Counted from the first letter of the stretch, positions 11,085 through 21,987 are shown. The stretch is DNA of 64,000 bases from Artemisia argyi (GCA_030686995.1 CM060697.1:103105272-103169271), one strand, 5' to 3'. The notes: a model not told the origin generated them from the letters alone. Program-made: numbers and translations.

Positions 11085-12470
11085 TGATGAGGCGAAAAAT
11101 GATCCGTTTTTAGGGGGTCATTTAAGCCCGGAATTGAATTTATTTGATCAAATATTGCCCTAAATCGTTCCTTTTGTGATTTTAGGTACTTTGGGAGTGA
11201 AATCTGGAAAAGGAAGCAATTCGGACATTTTTGGAGCATAAAAGTGAAGAAAACACCAAAGACTTAATTTTCCATGCTGGGAACAGTGTTTGACGGTGTC
11301 AAGAGTAAATATCATGACGACCCAGTACAAACATGAAGGCGTCACAAGTAGAGCGTCAAGAGTTAAAAGTGTGACGGCCTGCAAAAGTGGACAACATGAC
11401 GGCGTCAGATGTAGATCTAGGCATTCCGAGGATTATTTTGGCGGCGAGATGACGGCGTCACCCATTTGTTCTTGACGCCGTCAGCCTCTAATATCTATAT
11501 ATAGTTTTCTAATTTTCATTCATTAAGGGGAACAAGTTTGGAGAAACCCTAAGGCCGAACCATATACGAATTTTACAGCTTTTCAAGGGTTTTCAACCCT
11601 TGAATCCTTACATTTGTTATTGAGATAAGTCTTTTCTTAATTCAATCAATATGTTTATGTGTTGGTTGTCTATATCTTGTGCTTGTCTTGATTTCAACAT
11701 GCTAGGCTAGATTTATTTTGTGTTTGCTTAGATCTAATAAAACCTAGATGTTGATTATGTGTTGATTACTTGTTTATGGTTGTATTGGATGAATGATTTC
11801 AATGTTAAGCTTAAGAAAACTGGTAGATCTCCATTGTGTAACATGCTTGAACGTCTTAGGAAACATGAACCGATGTGTACTAGGTTTTATTGGTTGTATT
11901 TAATGCATGAGTAAATTCTAATGATCCCATGTTAGGAGCTTCTTGCAGGCTCGACATAAGAGTGAAGTAGGCACTCATAGGATTGGGGAAGTAAGTACGC
12001 CACCCCATGAATGGTATTAAGGAATACAATCTATCATCCACGCAACTATAACAAGTAATTAACGTGTAAAAGATATCTAGGGAGTAGTGAAATCTAAGTA
12101 AACACATTTCTCCCACTTATTGCTCACAACCTTAGTTTAAATTAGTTTATTTTCATTTTAGTATTCTATTTTGATTGCATCTTTAGTATTGGGTTAGTTG
12201 CCTAGCAACTAATTCCGCCCCAAATCCTTCAAAACCCGAGATTTTAATTTGCTTTCATAAAAATATAAAAATACAAAAAGAATCATCCATCATCTCTAGA
12301 ACTAGTATTTAGGTTTTCTAATCCTAGCGACACTATTCCTAGCTGAACGATCAATCCCCGGGTACTTGTCACTATACTATACTACAACGATCAGGTACAC
12401 TGCCTGGTGGGGGTTGTAAGCTTCTCAAGATCCCTTGAGAGGTAAAGCCTGGTGCAATCCCTTCGCATCA
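11085..12470 (+). mobile_element. 5' LTR of element A
   Basis: Begins TGATGAGGCG and ends CGCATCA. Contains the TGACG-rich promoter and a TATA box. Same family as the LTRs of element B (which begin TGATAAGGCG on the minus strand). Confidence 0.92.
11291..11504 (+). promoter_or_regulatory. LTR promoter of element A: TGACG/CGTCA cluster and TATA box
   Basis: Eight TGACG or CGTCA cores lie in about 190 bp. Full palindromes TGACGGCGTCA or TGACGCCGTCA occur at 11397-11407, 11450-11460 and 11473-11483, with a one-mismatch copy at 11291-11301. The TATA box TCTATATATAG follows at 11494-11504. TGACG is the known core site of TGA-class bZIP factors (as-1 type), so this is a likely enhancer. The 3' LTR repeats it at 16174-16387. 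Confidence 0.6.
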
Positions 12471-12476
12471 TGTTTT

Positions 12477-12495
12477 TGGCGCCGCAGCCCGGGGA
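12477..12495 (+). other. Primer binding site of element A (tRNA-Asp type)
   Basis: TGGCGCCGCAGCCCGGGGA, seven bases after the LTR end. The first eight bases match the complement of the plant tRNA-Asp 3' end used by Athila/Tat elements. Element B has the identical site. Confidence 0.75.
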
Positions 12496-12632
12496 ATAGT
12501 TATTGTCTAGGTTAGAATCTCTTTTTATTAGGTCTACTTGCTAGATTTCTTTCTAGTAAGATTTTATTTTTATTTTTAGGTTTTCTTTAGTCTATCTTAT
12601 TTCTTTGTTTCCTTTGTTCATAAATTATCTCG

Positions 12633-13529
12633 ATGGATAACAATAACATTGATCGTTTGATTCCTGTTATTCGTGTTTTTCGTCGTAGGATTTTCCAAAT
12701 GCCCGCCCCAATCCCTTTAGTGGAGAATGAGAACCCACCTAACCTCTCGCCCAACCACCACTTTGACAATAATTCTGAGTTAGAGGAGTCTGATCATGAT
12801 GATGACCGTAGGGCTAGTCCTTTTTACTATTCAGACTCCGACGAGGATCTTGATGATGGTGATGTGATTAATGAGAATAGGACGGAAGAGGAAATAAACC
12901 CTCTTAGGTATCTTGACCCTAGAACAAGGATTGAGTGTGATAGTTTATTCAACATGCAATTTCCTTGTAAGATCGAATTTAGGAGCTTTAACGCCTATCT
13001 TAACTCATTTCTCCCAATGAACATAATCTCGCGTAATGAATATAATAAAATCATGGTAGATGAGTTAGAATACAAAGGGGAAAATATTATTGCTAGGGCA
13101 ATACCATTGCATGTGTTTGTAGGAAGTTTGGTTTATCTTGTTGAGTTCATGGTTATGGAGAGTCTAGGAGAATTTATTGATGATAAGTTATCCCAAGTTG
13201 TGTTTGGAAAACCCTTCAAAAGGTTGACCAACCTTGATGAAAAACTTATAGAAGGGTTAATTACATTCTCGGATGGGGATGAAGATTTTTTCTACCAAAT
13301 GCCCCGTGCACACCCTAGGTTCAAGGATTTTTCCATGGAAAAGTGTAGTAGGTATCCGCCCATAGAAATGCTAAGTGAGAACGATAAGAGAAAAGGGCTT
13401 AAATATACTCATGAAAAGAATAAAAGATACTATCGCAGATGTTTAGAGTTAGGAGATGATTATAAGAAAGATGAGGCGACTATTAGATGGCTCACGCTTG
13501 GTTATGTGAGCATAAGCGATACACGGTAA
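12633..13529 (+). CDS. Gag-pol remnant ORF of element A (aspartic-protease-like region)
   Basis: A 298-codon intact ORF and the only one in element A. Residues 1-90 are acidic and low-complexity (SDSDEDLDDGD). From about residue 140 it reads like the retropepsin-like region of Asteraceae gypsy polyproteins: the segments IIARAIPLHVFVGSLVYLVEF, ESLGEFIDDKLSQVVFGKPF and YQMPRAHPRF are the recognisable pieces. The catalytic DTG/DSG triad of a working aspartic protease is not visible, so enzymatic activity is doubtful. The tail is basic (KRYYRRCLE). No Retrotrans_gag domain or zinc knuckle is present, in contrast to the ORF at the same place in element B. Start chosen as the first ATG after the primer site. 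Confidence 0.6.
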   Translation: MDNNNIDRLIPVIRVFRRRIFQMPAPIPLVENENPPNLSPNHHFDNNSELEESDHDDDRRASPFYYSDSDEDLDDGDVINENRTEEEINPLRYLDPRTRIECDSLFNMQFPCKIEFRSFNAYLNSFLPMNIISRNEYNKIMVDELEYKGENIIARAIPLHVFVGSLVYLVEFMVMESLGEFIDDKLSQVVFGKPFKRLTNLDEKLIEGLITFSDGDEDFFYQMPRAHPRFKDFSMEKCSRYPPIEMLSENDKRKGLKYTHEKNKRYYRRCLELGDDYKKDEATIRWLTLGYVSISDTR

Positions 13530-15967
13530 CCCATGGCCTTGAGTCTAGCTACAAGACTCGTACATAAAGAAAAGCGCTTCTTGGGAGGCAACCCATGTTT
13601 TGTGTGATTTTTATTTTTGTTTGTTTGTTATTTGCTTCCGTATGCATACTTTATTTTTATTGATTGGTAGATCATGTTTCTAAACTAAAAAGTGGAAATA
13701 CTTTATTTTTGTTGTTCGGCCTAGTCTTAACTTCACCTAAAGGCATTTTTGCGAAAGATAAGTGTAAGGGGAAACCCCAAATATGTTTTTAAGAAACAAA
13801 CCGATCATGATTCTCCACAATACTAAGTGAACATGTATATTCGTATTTGTTAGAGTCAAATGCTTGTATTGAGTCATAATGAAGTTTTGCAGGATTTTCC
13901 AGGAAGTAGGACCAAGTTTTTCAAGAAATTTTCCGGAAACTTAACACAAGAATTTCTGCAGGTCACTTCTGATGGCGTCATGAGCTTGCTCTTGACGGCG
14001 TCACGTGTAAAAATCTGGAAATTTTACCAATTTTGTTTTTCTAACGGAGTTTTAAAGTTTTTGTTGAATTATTAAGTTTTATAATCTCCAGGAAATCTGC
14101 AAACTTCATTTCACAAGCATTATATCTTATTTTGTTTTCTAGGATTTAGTAACTTATGTAGATTGCCGCCGATTTTATGCGAGGTTGCCTTGTCTGTTTT
14201 CTCAGGATTTATAGGTTATGTATGACAAGAAGATGATTTATTTTTCTGGAAGGGAAGCTTTGATTGTTCATTTTCTTGGAGGAAGATTTAACCTGGCCAC
14301 CTTATTATCCATACCGAGCGAATCAGGGGAGTATTTGATTTCATTCTTTTTACTTTTTCACTTTTACATTCTTTACTTGAACATTGGGGACAATGTTCAT
14401 CCTAAGTGTAAGGGGAGGGTAAAATGATGATACCTTACAGACACACTTTCGCTTGAGTTTCTTTGTTTGATAGTAGATGTGTAATAAAACTATGAGAAAT
14501 ACTTGTTAGTGCAATTTTAGCGCCAAATTTAAATTTTTTTACAACATTTAGGAGTGAAACTTTAGCCATAGCAAGCGTCTCATGGATAGGAGATTGTATG
14601 ACTAGCACATAACCGTATCATTCAGAAAAATTTTCCACCCAAATATGTGAGGTTCGCCTTTAGATTTGATAGGAAAAGCATTTACTATTAGTGCTTATGA
14701 GTGTACCGGTAGCATTTAGATTCTAGAACTTGCATTAGTGATGCATCCCGAGACTGCTAGTGAGACTACATTCGTGTAGTAGGATTTACTACATGATAAG
14801 AGGCATTAGGATCACCCTTGTGTTAAACCCGTATCATAATTACTTGACCATTTAAGTCATATTACTTGGCTAGTTAAGTCAACTAATTTTTCCCACACCT
14901 TTAGCGTTGTACTCATTTTTAGTACACGAAACCCCTAGTACACCCCTCCGAGCCTATCTTTTCGTTTCTAACTTTAAGCATTTTACTTAAAGGAAGAATT
15001 TGTTACACCCCACTTAAATGTACACCGCCTTAGCCTTCTGTGTATGCACTCATCTTTAGTGCATTATTGTTATTTGTTAAACCCTAAGTTAATTATCTAA
15101 TTGATTACATGGTTGCTAAGTCGAGTCATATCCTTGTACATATTGTTTTGGGACGATTGAGACTCATGGGTAAGTACTTATTTTATGGAGTAATGGGGAA
15201 GAACATCATATTATTACCCCCATATGTGCGTTAATCTTAAAAGTACTCCAAGTGTTTTGATTTTCTTAATTCGAGTCATTAGATTAGTTTATTGTAAAGT
15301 ATGTAAAAATTCAAGTGTAAGGGGAATTTCCATTCCCTATGATGTATTATTTTGGATGGTAGGGTAAGAGTGTATGCAAAAAAAAAATAATAATAATAAA
15401 AAAAAGAGAGAAAAAAAATACGGACTACCATCCCTTTTCATTCTATGTTCATTTTATATTTTTGTTATTTTTCATTTATTAACTTAAGTCGAGTCTAGTC
15501 TTGGCTTAGCAACGCCACATTGTACATGTAATTAACCAAGATTGTTAACTCGCCACCAGTAAAGGCTGCCTATATCCAACAAAACCGTGTATTTCATATC
15601 CCTACACCTAACATTACAACCCTTTAAAAGACCTCTTTGATAGTTTATCCTAGGTGCTTACGCCATGTGGTGGAGGTTTGATCCTTTCCCAAGCCTATGG
15701 TAATCTATTTTGCTATGACAGGGAGTGAGAGATATCTTCCGTTTCCATATTATAATTTATACTTTATTACACCCAAGAGATGTGAGTATCTAAACACTAT
15801 TTGTGAGGTGCTAGTATATGACCTCCGTGTTTGTCTTTGGTCTTTAGTGGAACGATTATTTGTTGTAATTACTTTTATATTAGTGTTAAATGACCCCTAA
15901 CTTGTATTTTGATTAGAATAAAAGCACTTTTGCTTGAGGACAAGCAAATCTCAAGTGTAAGGGTATA
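13530..15967 (+). other. Non-coding internal region of element A
   Basis: 2.4 kb without an ORF that I can support. It contains three internal copies of the purine motif AAGTGTAAGGGG (13760-13771, 14404-14415, 15313-15324) and a TGACGGCGTCA site at 13994. Also seen is an A/AAT-rich run at 15379-15418. The last copy of the purine motif (15953-15967) serves as polypurine tract. Much of this region is homologous to the non-coding parts of element B. Confidence 0.6.
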
Positions 15968-17353
15968 TGATGAGGCGAAAAATGATCCGTTTTTAGGGGG
16001 TCATTTAAGCCCGGAATTGAATTTATTTGATCAAATATTGCCCTAAATCATTCCTTTTGTGATTTTAGGTACTTTGGGAGTGAAATCTGGAAAAGGAAGC
16101 AATTCGGACGTTTTTGGAGCATAAAAGTGAAGAAAACGCCAAAGACTTAATTTTCCATGCTGGGAACAGTGTTTGACGGCGTCAAGAGTAAGTATCATGA
16201 CGACCCAGTACAAACATGAAGGCGTCACAAGTAGAGCGTCAAGAGTTAAAAGTGTGACGGCCTGCAAAAGTGGACAACATGACGGCGTCAGATGTAGATC
16301 TAGGCAGTCCGAGGATTATTTTGGCGGCGAGATGACGGCGTCACCCATTTGTTCTTGACGCCGTCAGCCTCTAATATCTATATATAGTTTTCTAATTTTC
16401 ATTTATTAAGGGGAACAAGTTTGGAGAAACCCTAAGGCCGAACCATATACGAATTTTACAGCTTTTCAAGGGTTTTCAACCCTTGAATCCTTACATTTGT
16501 TATTGAGATAAGTCTTTTCTTAATTCAATCAATATGTCTATGTGTTGGTTGTCTATATCTTGTGCTTGTCTTGATTTCAACATGCTAGGCTAGATTTATT
16601 TTGTGTTTGCTTAGATCTAATAAAACCTAGATGTTGATTATGTGTTGATTACTTGTTTATGGTTGTATTGGATGAATGATTTCAATGTTAGGCTTAAGAA
16701 AACTGGCAGATCTCCATTGTGTAACATGCTTGAACATCTTAGGAAACATGAACCGATGTGTACTAGGTTTTATTGGTTGTATTTAATGCATGAGTAAATT
16801 CTAATGATCCTATGTTAGGAGCTTCTTGCAGGCTCGACATAGGAGTGAAGTAGGCACTCATAGGATTGGGGAAGTAAGTACGCCACCCCATGAATGGTAT
16901 TAAGGAATACAATCTGTCATCCACGCAACTATAACACGTAATTAACGTGTAAAAGATATCTAGGGAGTAGTGAAATCTAAGTAAACACATTTCTCCCACT
17001 TATTGCTCACAACCTTAGTTTAAATTAGTTTATTTTCATTTTAGTATTTTATTTTGATTGCATCTTTAGTATTGTGTTAGTTGACTAGCAACTAATTCCG
17101 CCCCAAATCCTTCAAAACCCGAGATTTTAATTTGCTTTCATAAAAATATAAAAATACAAAAAGAATCATCCCTCATCTCTAGAACTAGTATTTAGGTTTT
17201 CTAATCCTAGCGACACTATTCCTAGCTGAACGATCAATCCCCCGGTACTTGTCACTATACTATACTACAACGATCAGGTACACTGCCTGGTGGGGGTTGT
17301 AAGCTTCTCAAGATCCCTTGAGAGGTAAAGCCTGGTGCAATCCCTACGCATCA
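15968..17353 (+). mobile_element. 3' LTR of element A
   Basis: 1386 bp, same ends as the 5' LTR. The TGACGGCGTCA site at 16174 is intact here where the 5' copy has TGACGGTGTCA, a C-to-T change at a CpG. Confidence 0.92.
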
Positions 17354-17367
17354 AATATATATGCATG

Positions 17368-17372
<5 letters not shown>

Positions 17373-17449
<77 letters not shown>
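17373..17449. repeat. (TA)n microsatellite
   Basis: About 38 TA units right after the element A duplication. Short ORFs across it, such as poly-Tyr/Ile, are artefacts. Confidence 0.95.
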
Positions 17450-17455
<6 letters not shown>

Positions 17456-17655
17456 AGCAATATAAGAATGGAAGAAAACACTTCAATAAATTGATGAAAA
17501 TACAAACAAAATGCATTCAAGATGCATGAACAATACAACTAATAAACTAAAGCCTTAAGGGCTTACAAGCAACCAAAACTCTAATAGAAATGTTTTTCCT
17601 AGAGCTTGCCATCAAAATGGTTTAAACATTTTTATTTTTCAAATATGAGCCATAC

Positions 17656-18282
17656 TTAGTTTGGGAGGAGCAATGTTGTAGGTGGAGATGATGGAGTTGA
17701 TGGAGGTGTGTTTGATGTTGATGGAGGTGGAGGTGTGGTTGATGTTGGTGGTGGAGGTGTGGATGTTGTTGGTTGAGGTTGAGGGAACAAGCTTTCAATG
17801 TATGAAAACATGTAGTGGATTTCATCTCTTAAGCCAAATATGATGGTTCGGTTATGGATGCAACAAAGGCAAGTATCACCATGAGCTTCAAGCAAGCTCC
17901 ATGGGATGGGATTGAAGTTTGGTTGATTGAGTGGTGATGGTGAAAATTGTGCATCAAGAGGTGTGATGGGTGATAATGAAAGAGTGATGTCTAAGGATGC
18001 ATTTTCAAGAGGTGGTGGTGGTGGAATTCTTGGTGGAGGTGATAGGTGAGTGTTGATGTAGTCATTGATGGATGATGATGATGGTATGGAAGAGGTGGAG
18101 GTTCCATGAGTTGATAGTGTTTTGGAGGGTGCATTGGGAGCACTAGGAGATGAGCATTGAGGAGGTGGTGATGGAGTGGTATTATCATCATTTGTGAGAT
18201 CAATGAAAAGTTGTTTTGGTAGTATGATAACAAGCTTTTGTTTCTTGGCTTTGTTGGAGGTGGTGGTTTTTGGTGTTGACAT
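17656..18282 (-). CDS. ORFz1 of element G: Ser/Pro-rich accessory protein with Cys-rich C-terminal motif
   Basis: 208 residues, open and undamaged. The ATG at 18282 lies 64 bp after a TATA box on the same strand. The N-terminus is basic (NKAKKQK) followed by a hydrophobic strand (LVIILPKQLFIDL) and an acidic NDD. Residues 37-115 are Ser/Pro-rich. Near residue 140 comes HGDTCLCCIHNRTIIFGLRD and a helix ending YIESLF, then a Pro/Thr-rich tail. The HxxxCxCC plus amphipathic helix unit recurs in ORFz2 (18983-19638) and in a related form at the end of ORFy in element F. It sits at the place of env-like or additional ORFs in SIRE-type elements, between the missing pol and the polypurine tract. Function unknown; I would not call it an envelope, since no signal peptide or transmembrane segment is clear. 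Confidence 0.6.
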   Translation of the reverse strand: MSTPKTTTSNKAKKQKLVIILPKQLFIDLTNDDNTTPSPPPQCSSPSAPNAPSKTLSTHGTSTSSIPSSSSINDYINTHLSPPPRIPPPPPLENASLDITLSLSPITPLDAQFSPSPLNQPNFNPIPWSLLEAHGDTCLCCIHNRTIIFGLRDEIHYMFSYIESLFPQPQPTTSTPPPPTSTTPPPPSTSNTPPSTPSSPPTTLLLPN

Positions 18283-18345
18283 GATGAATTGGTTGAGGTT
18301 GATGAATATGATGATGATGGAGTGTCGATGAAAGATGTATAAAGG

Positions 18346-18352
18346 TTTTATA
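18346..18352 (-). promoter_or_regulatory. TATA box of ORFz1
   Basis: On the minus strand GCTATAAAACC, 64 bp before the ATG of ORFz1. Confidence 0.5.
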
Positions 18353-18496
18353 GCATGGAATCATGTTTAGAAGTGGTATTAATTTGAAATTGCATTGTTA
18401 GATTCCAAAATCAGTTTAGTTTTTAAGGGAAATGGTATCTGGGACTAGCAAAAAGAGTCACAAGTTGCAAAAGAAAAAAGTGTAAAAACTGTTCCA

Positions 18497-18585
18497 GGTG
18501 GCCGGTCCCCTTAATTCATGGTCGGCCCCCTTAAAATTAAAGGGGCCGCCCTTGTTAATTAAGGGGGCCGCCCATCTGGTAAAAT
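18497..18585 (-). promoter_or_regulatory. GC-rich inverted-repeat block upstream of ORFz1
   Basis: Contains ggccggtccccttaa, ttaaaggggccgccc and ttaagggggccgccc, the same family-specific motif that lies by the TATA box in the G LTR (10413-10475). It is about 215 bp upstream of the ORFz1 ATG. Confidence 0.6.
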
Positions 18586-18982
18586 CCCAGACGACCAAAT
18601 TTCTAAAAATGGTTTATTTTGGTTTTGTGTTTGCAGCAAGCTCTATTGGAACATTTTATTTTAGTTTTGGTCTATTAGAGAAGTAAATATATGATCATAA
18701 ACTATCCATGCAAACATAGATCAAAAACAAGGAGAAAAGCATGCATAAAAACCAAGCAAATAATATTAATAGAACATAAGTCACATTTATTGATTATTAA
18801 AGTAGATTATGTTAAAAACATAATCATTAGTACAAAGGCATACATATATGTGTATACATATATGCTTTTCTAACAAACTACATTAGATATAACTAAGTTG
18901 CCGACTTGAGGTCTCTTGAACATGCATGGGGTACAAAGGTTTGTGGTAAATTTATTAGGGGATGGAAACATGGTGATTGGAT

Positions 18983-19638
18983 TTAGTGGTATGATGGTGA
19001 GGGATGTGGAGCGGAAGGAGTGGATCTAGGTATGTTATATCTAATTAATGGAGGTATTAGATGTGGACGAGTGAGGAGATATTCGATCCACAAAATATCT
19101 TCGCTTAGGTCAAGGATTTGTTTTTGGAGAAAGTAGCAACAAGGACAATAGTGGGTGTGGTTGACGACTTGATCCAAGTTAAGGGAGTGAGGTAGGCAAT
19201 TTGAGTAAGGAGAGGATGGAGTTTTGTGCAAGTTGCGTTGTGCAAGATGCATAGCATTAAGATCACTAAGATCACGGATTTGGTTGATTTCTTCACGGAA
19301 CTTTTGCTTTTCCGTGGTAATATGGAGTGAATAATTTGGTGGAGGTGGATGAATTGGTGTTATGGATCATTGTAGTTGGATGGAAATGAGGATGTATGAT
19401 TTGGGATGAAATGGGATGATTGGCCAATGTGGTAAGGTTTGTAGAGTGGTTCAAAGGAGTGTCCTTGCGATTTTGGAGTGTAGTTGGGAAAGTAGGTGTT
19501 TGGAGGTATTGATTGATTACCAAATCCACTTGTTGTGACAGATTTGTTTCGAGGGTTTTGTTTCTTTCTCCATGTGGGTTTTTCAGTCATCCTTGCTAGC
19601 TTAGAGGATTTTGATTTTGGTTTGTTGGGAGAGGTCAT
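18983..19638 (-). pseudogene. ORFz2 of element G: second accessory ORF, frameshifted
   Basis: The ATG at 19638 (MTSPNKPKSKSSK) follows a TATA box by about 40 bp. The N-terminal frame is basic (TWRKKQNPRNK) and runs to 19360. The coding sense then continues in other minus frames (19529-19293, then to 18983), which points to at least one frameshift. The C-terminal frame has a charged helix (EKQKFREEINQIRDLSDLNA), then HTHYCPCCYFLQKQILDLSE and a helix ending IEYLLTRPHLIPP. That Cys motif plus helix aligns with ORFz1 and with ORFy. It shares the layout of ORFz1 but little sequence elsewhere, so the two are probably old duplicates. Confidence 0.55.
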
Positions 19639-19677
19639 GATGGGATGATTTAGCAAGGATATGTTATGAGGAGAGGT

Positions 19678-19684
19678 ATTTATA
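19678..19684 (-). promoter_or_regulatory. TATA box of ORFz2
   Basis: On the minus strand ACTATAAATACC, 40 bp before the ATG at 19638. Confidence 0.5.
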
Positions 19685-19827
19685 GTGTGATGATTATGTG
19701 TTTATGGAAGGATAAATTAGTGGAGGTTTTACTAGACAAAATGTGTTTGTGAATTTAGGGAAGTGAGGAATCAAAATAGGGTGAAATGAGCTAAAGAGTG
19801 GAAAGCAAACAGGGAACCTCGACCATC

Positions 19828-19890
19828 AGGTGGCCGGCCCCCTTAAAATAAAAGGGGATGCCCTTGATAATTATGGGGGCCGCCCAGAGC
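19828..19890 (-). promoter_or_regulatory. GC-rich inverted-repeat block upstream of ORFz2
   Basis: ggccggcccccttaaaataaaagggg and atgggggccgccc, the G-family motif for the third time, about 190 bp upstream of the ORFz2 ATG. Confidence 0.6.
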
Positions 19891-20656
19891 CTGGTTCCTA
19901 GATTGCCAGAAATGGTTTTTGACAGAAATTTTTCCAGAAAGATCTTTGTTTGGAGGTTTGGTTTTGGGCAAGTCCATCTCTTTAGGCAACTTAATCAAGT
20001 ATTATCTTAATGGAGTATGCAAGAGAAGTATGCATGTAGGCAACTAAGCATATAATATAATTTCATGCAAAGAAAATCATGTAAGGGGACAATTAAGCAA
20101 GTTATATATCCTAAGGTAACTAAGTTAATAAAAAGAGGCCAAGGCAACTAGTGAGTGGGAAGCTAGTGATGGAACAAATGTGACAAAATGACTTATGTCT
20201 TAGTAATAATTTGTGTCTAAATTCAACATATGTGAAGATGCGATTGCTTCAACTCCTAATGCAAAAAAAAAATCTTAAGAAGCAATCCAAAATCTCCCTG
20301 ATTTTATCTGTTAAACCCACGTTTGTCAAAAATATATATTTGATTATATAATATGACAATTACATGTGTAGTATCAAGCACGATTTATAAGAAAACGTTT
20401 TTAGCATTATTCAACAATGTGTTTAAGAAAAGTTTTTGAAAAGTAGTGTATACTCAAAAAGAAATTTCATTAAGAGGATTTGTAATTAAAGGGTTTTAAT
20501 GTTAATTAAGCATTTTAATCTTATGGAAAGCATTTAGTTATGAAAATTCTAGACTCGATTTGAAAGAGCCAAAATGATGTTGAAGAAATTGAAGTAAAAT
20601 ACTTAATGATGATTATGACCAAAATTTGATAAAATGTGTTATGAATGACTTACAAT
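19891..20656. other. Non-coding internal region of element G
   Basis: AT-rich stretch without supportable ORFs or pol motifs. It ends at the 8-bp duplication cttacaat (20649-20656) of the hAT element. Confidence 0.5.
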
Positions 20657-21886
20657 TAGGGGTGGAAACGAGCCGAGCCGCTCGTAAAAAGCTCGAGCTC
20701 GGATCGAAAAAATACTCGAACGAGCCGAGCCTAAACGAGCTCGAGCCCGAGCTCGAGCCTATATTAGAGCTCATTTAATAATCGAGCCCGAGCCCGAGCT
20801 TTATATACAAAGCTCGAATGGGCTCGCGAGCCCTAAATGAGCTTTACTAATATTATTATTTTTTGCTATATGTGAACTAAAGCCAGCGTGTACAGCACTT
20901 TCCATAAATTAATTCAAAGGCGCGTCACCCTCTGACCCTTCCCTACTCACAGCTCCACTATCTTCTCCAACACCCACTCATTTGCTGCCAAGTATCCGAA
21001 TAGAGATGTTATTTTTGATATTCTTTTAATTTTAATAATTAGGGGAGAATATTTCTCATACATTTTTTGAACGTCTCATACATTTAACCTAAACTCTCCA
21101 CTACTCAAACACACCGCCACTACTTTTGTCTTTGCAGCCACAAAACAAAACACTTCCTTCTCTTTTTCTTACTTAATTCGACCTAAGCCACACAATCTTC
21201 TTCTGCTGTGATAAACCGAATACCAAACACAACCTATATGAATCTTTCTCCTTAACTTGCGGCTTCAAGGTCTTGTAGAGATCTCGGGTAAGGTTTTTGT
21301 TTTTGGTTTTAGTTCGAGTCTTTGTTCGAGTGATCTATGATGATTTTATCTTTAAACATTTGTTCTAAGAACAAATTTTGTGATAAACAAAGAGATAAAC
21401 TGAGATCGTTGTTCTTGTTCTTGTATGACTCGAGTCTTGGTTTAGTCTTGTTGTTTGATATGGAGATGGGAACAGGGACGGTTAAGGTTATTGTTCCACT
21501 GTTGTTGACTGTGAGGCGGATTTGAGGTTATCTATTGTTTGTTCTTGTTTACGTGAATTGACAGTGAGGTTATGGTATGTTGGATTTGTTTGTTGGTCAC
21601 TTTAGCTTATTGTTCTTCGTATCCAAAATAACTAACGAGCTCAAAATAAATAAACGAGCTTTAGATAAATGAGCTCGAACAAGGAAGCTCGAGAAGCCTA
21701 CGTTCATCACAAACGAGCCGAGCCCGAGCCGAGCTCGAGCTTTACAAATCATATCACGAGCCGAGCTCGAGCTCAAAGCATAAGGCTCGAAACGAGCCGA
21801 GCTCGAGCTCGAGCTCTCTAAAATATAAACGAGCCGAGCTCGAGCTCTGGCAGGCTCGGGCTCGGCTCGGCTCGTTTTCACCCCTA
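20657..21886. mobile_element. Non-autonomous hAT element with 8-bp duplications
   Basis: Ends TAGGGGTGGAAACGAGC and GCTCGTTTTCACCCCTA are inverted repeats, and cttacaat stands on both sides (20649-20656, 21887-21894). An 8-bp duplication and the TAGGGGTG end are typical of hAT transposons. The outer 170-250 bp on each side are dense in GAGCTCGAGCC-type repeats that can form a long hairpin. The middle (about 20880-21600) is of different composition and contains no transposase. It reads like the leader of a gene (pyrimidine-rich, then a possible donor 'cgggtaagg' at 21285-21293), so it could be a captured fragment. Confidence 0.85.
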
Positions 21887-21931
21887 CTTACAATATTTGT
21901 TGCTAAAAATGTGAATAGTTTAAATAGATTG

Positions 21932-21937
<6 letters not shown>

Positions 21938-21981
<44 letters not shown>
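21938..21981. repeat. Poly-T tract
   Basis: About 44 consecutive T just beyond the hAT element. Confidence 0.95.

Positions 21982-21987
<6 letters not shown>

Larger units (their letters stand above)
11085..17353 (+). mobile_element. Element A: complete non-autonomous LTR retrotransposon (Athila/Tat-like)
   Basis: Two LTRs of equal length (1386 bp) flank a 3.5-kb interior, with target duplications aatat at 11080-11084 and 17354-17358. A tRNA-Asp-type primer site follows the 5' LTR, and a purine-rich tract (15953-15967) precedes the 3' LTR. The only coding region is a 298-codon ORF. By eye the LTRs differ at about twenty positions, which suggests a fairly recent insertion. It lies in the 3' internal part of element G, next to a TA microsatellite. 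Confidence 0.92.

Noticed and set aside
11160..11475. Small ORFs on both strands, repeated at 16043-16358
   Set aside because: They occur twice only because they lie in the two LTRs of element A, over the promoter.
17274..17538. Minus-strand ORFs of alternating Ile and Tyr
   Set aside because: They are the translation of the (TA)n microsatellite, not genes.
17656..18282. ORFz1 as an envelope gene
   Set aside because: Position fits an env-like ORF of SIRE-type elements, but there is no signal peptide, no transmembrane segment and no coiled-coil fusion core.
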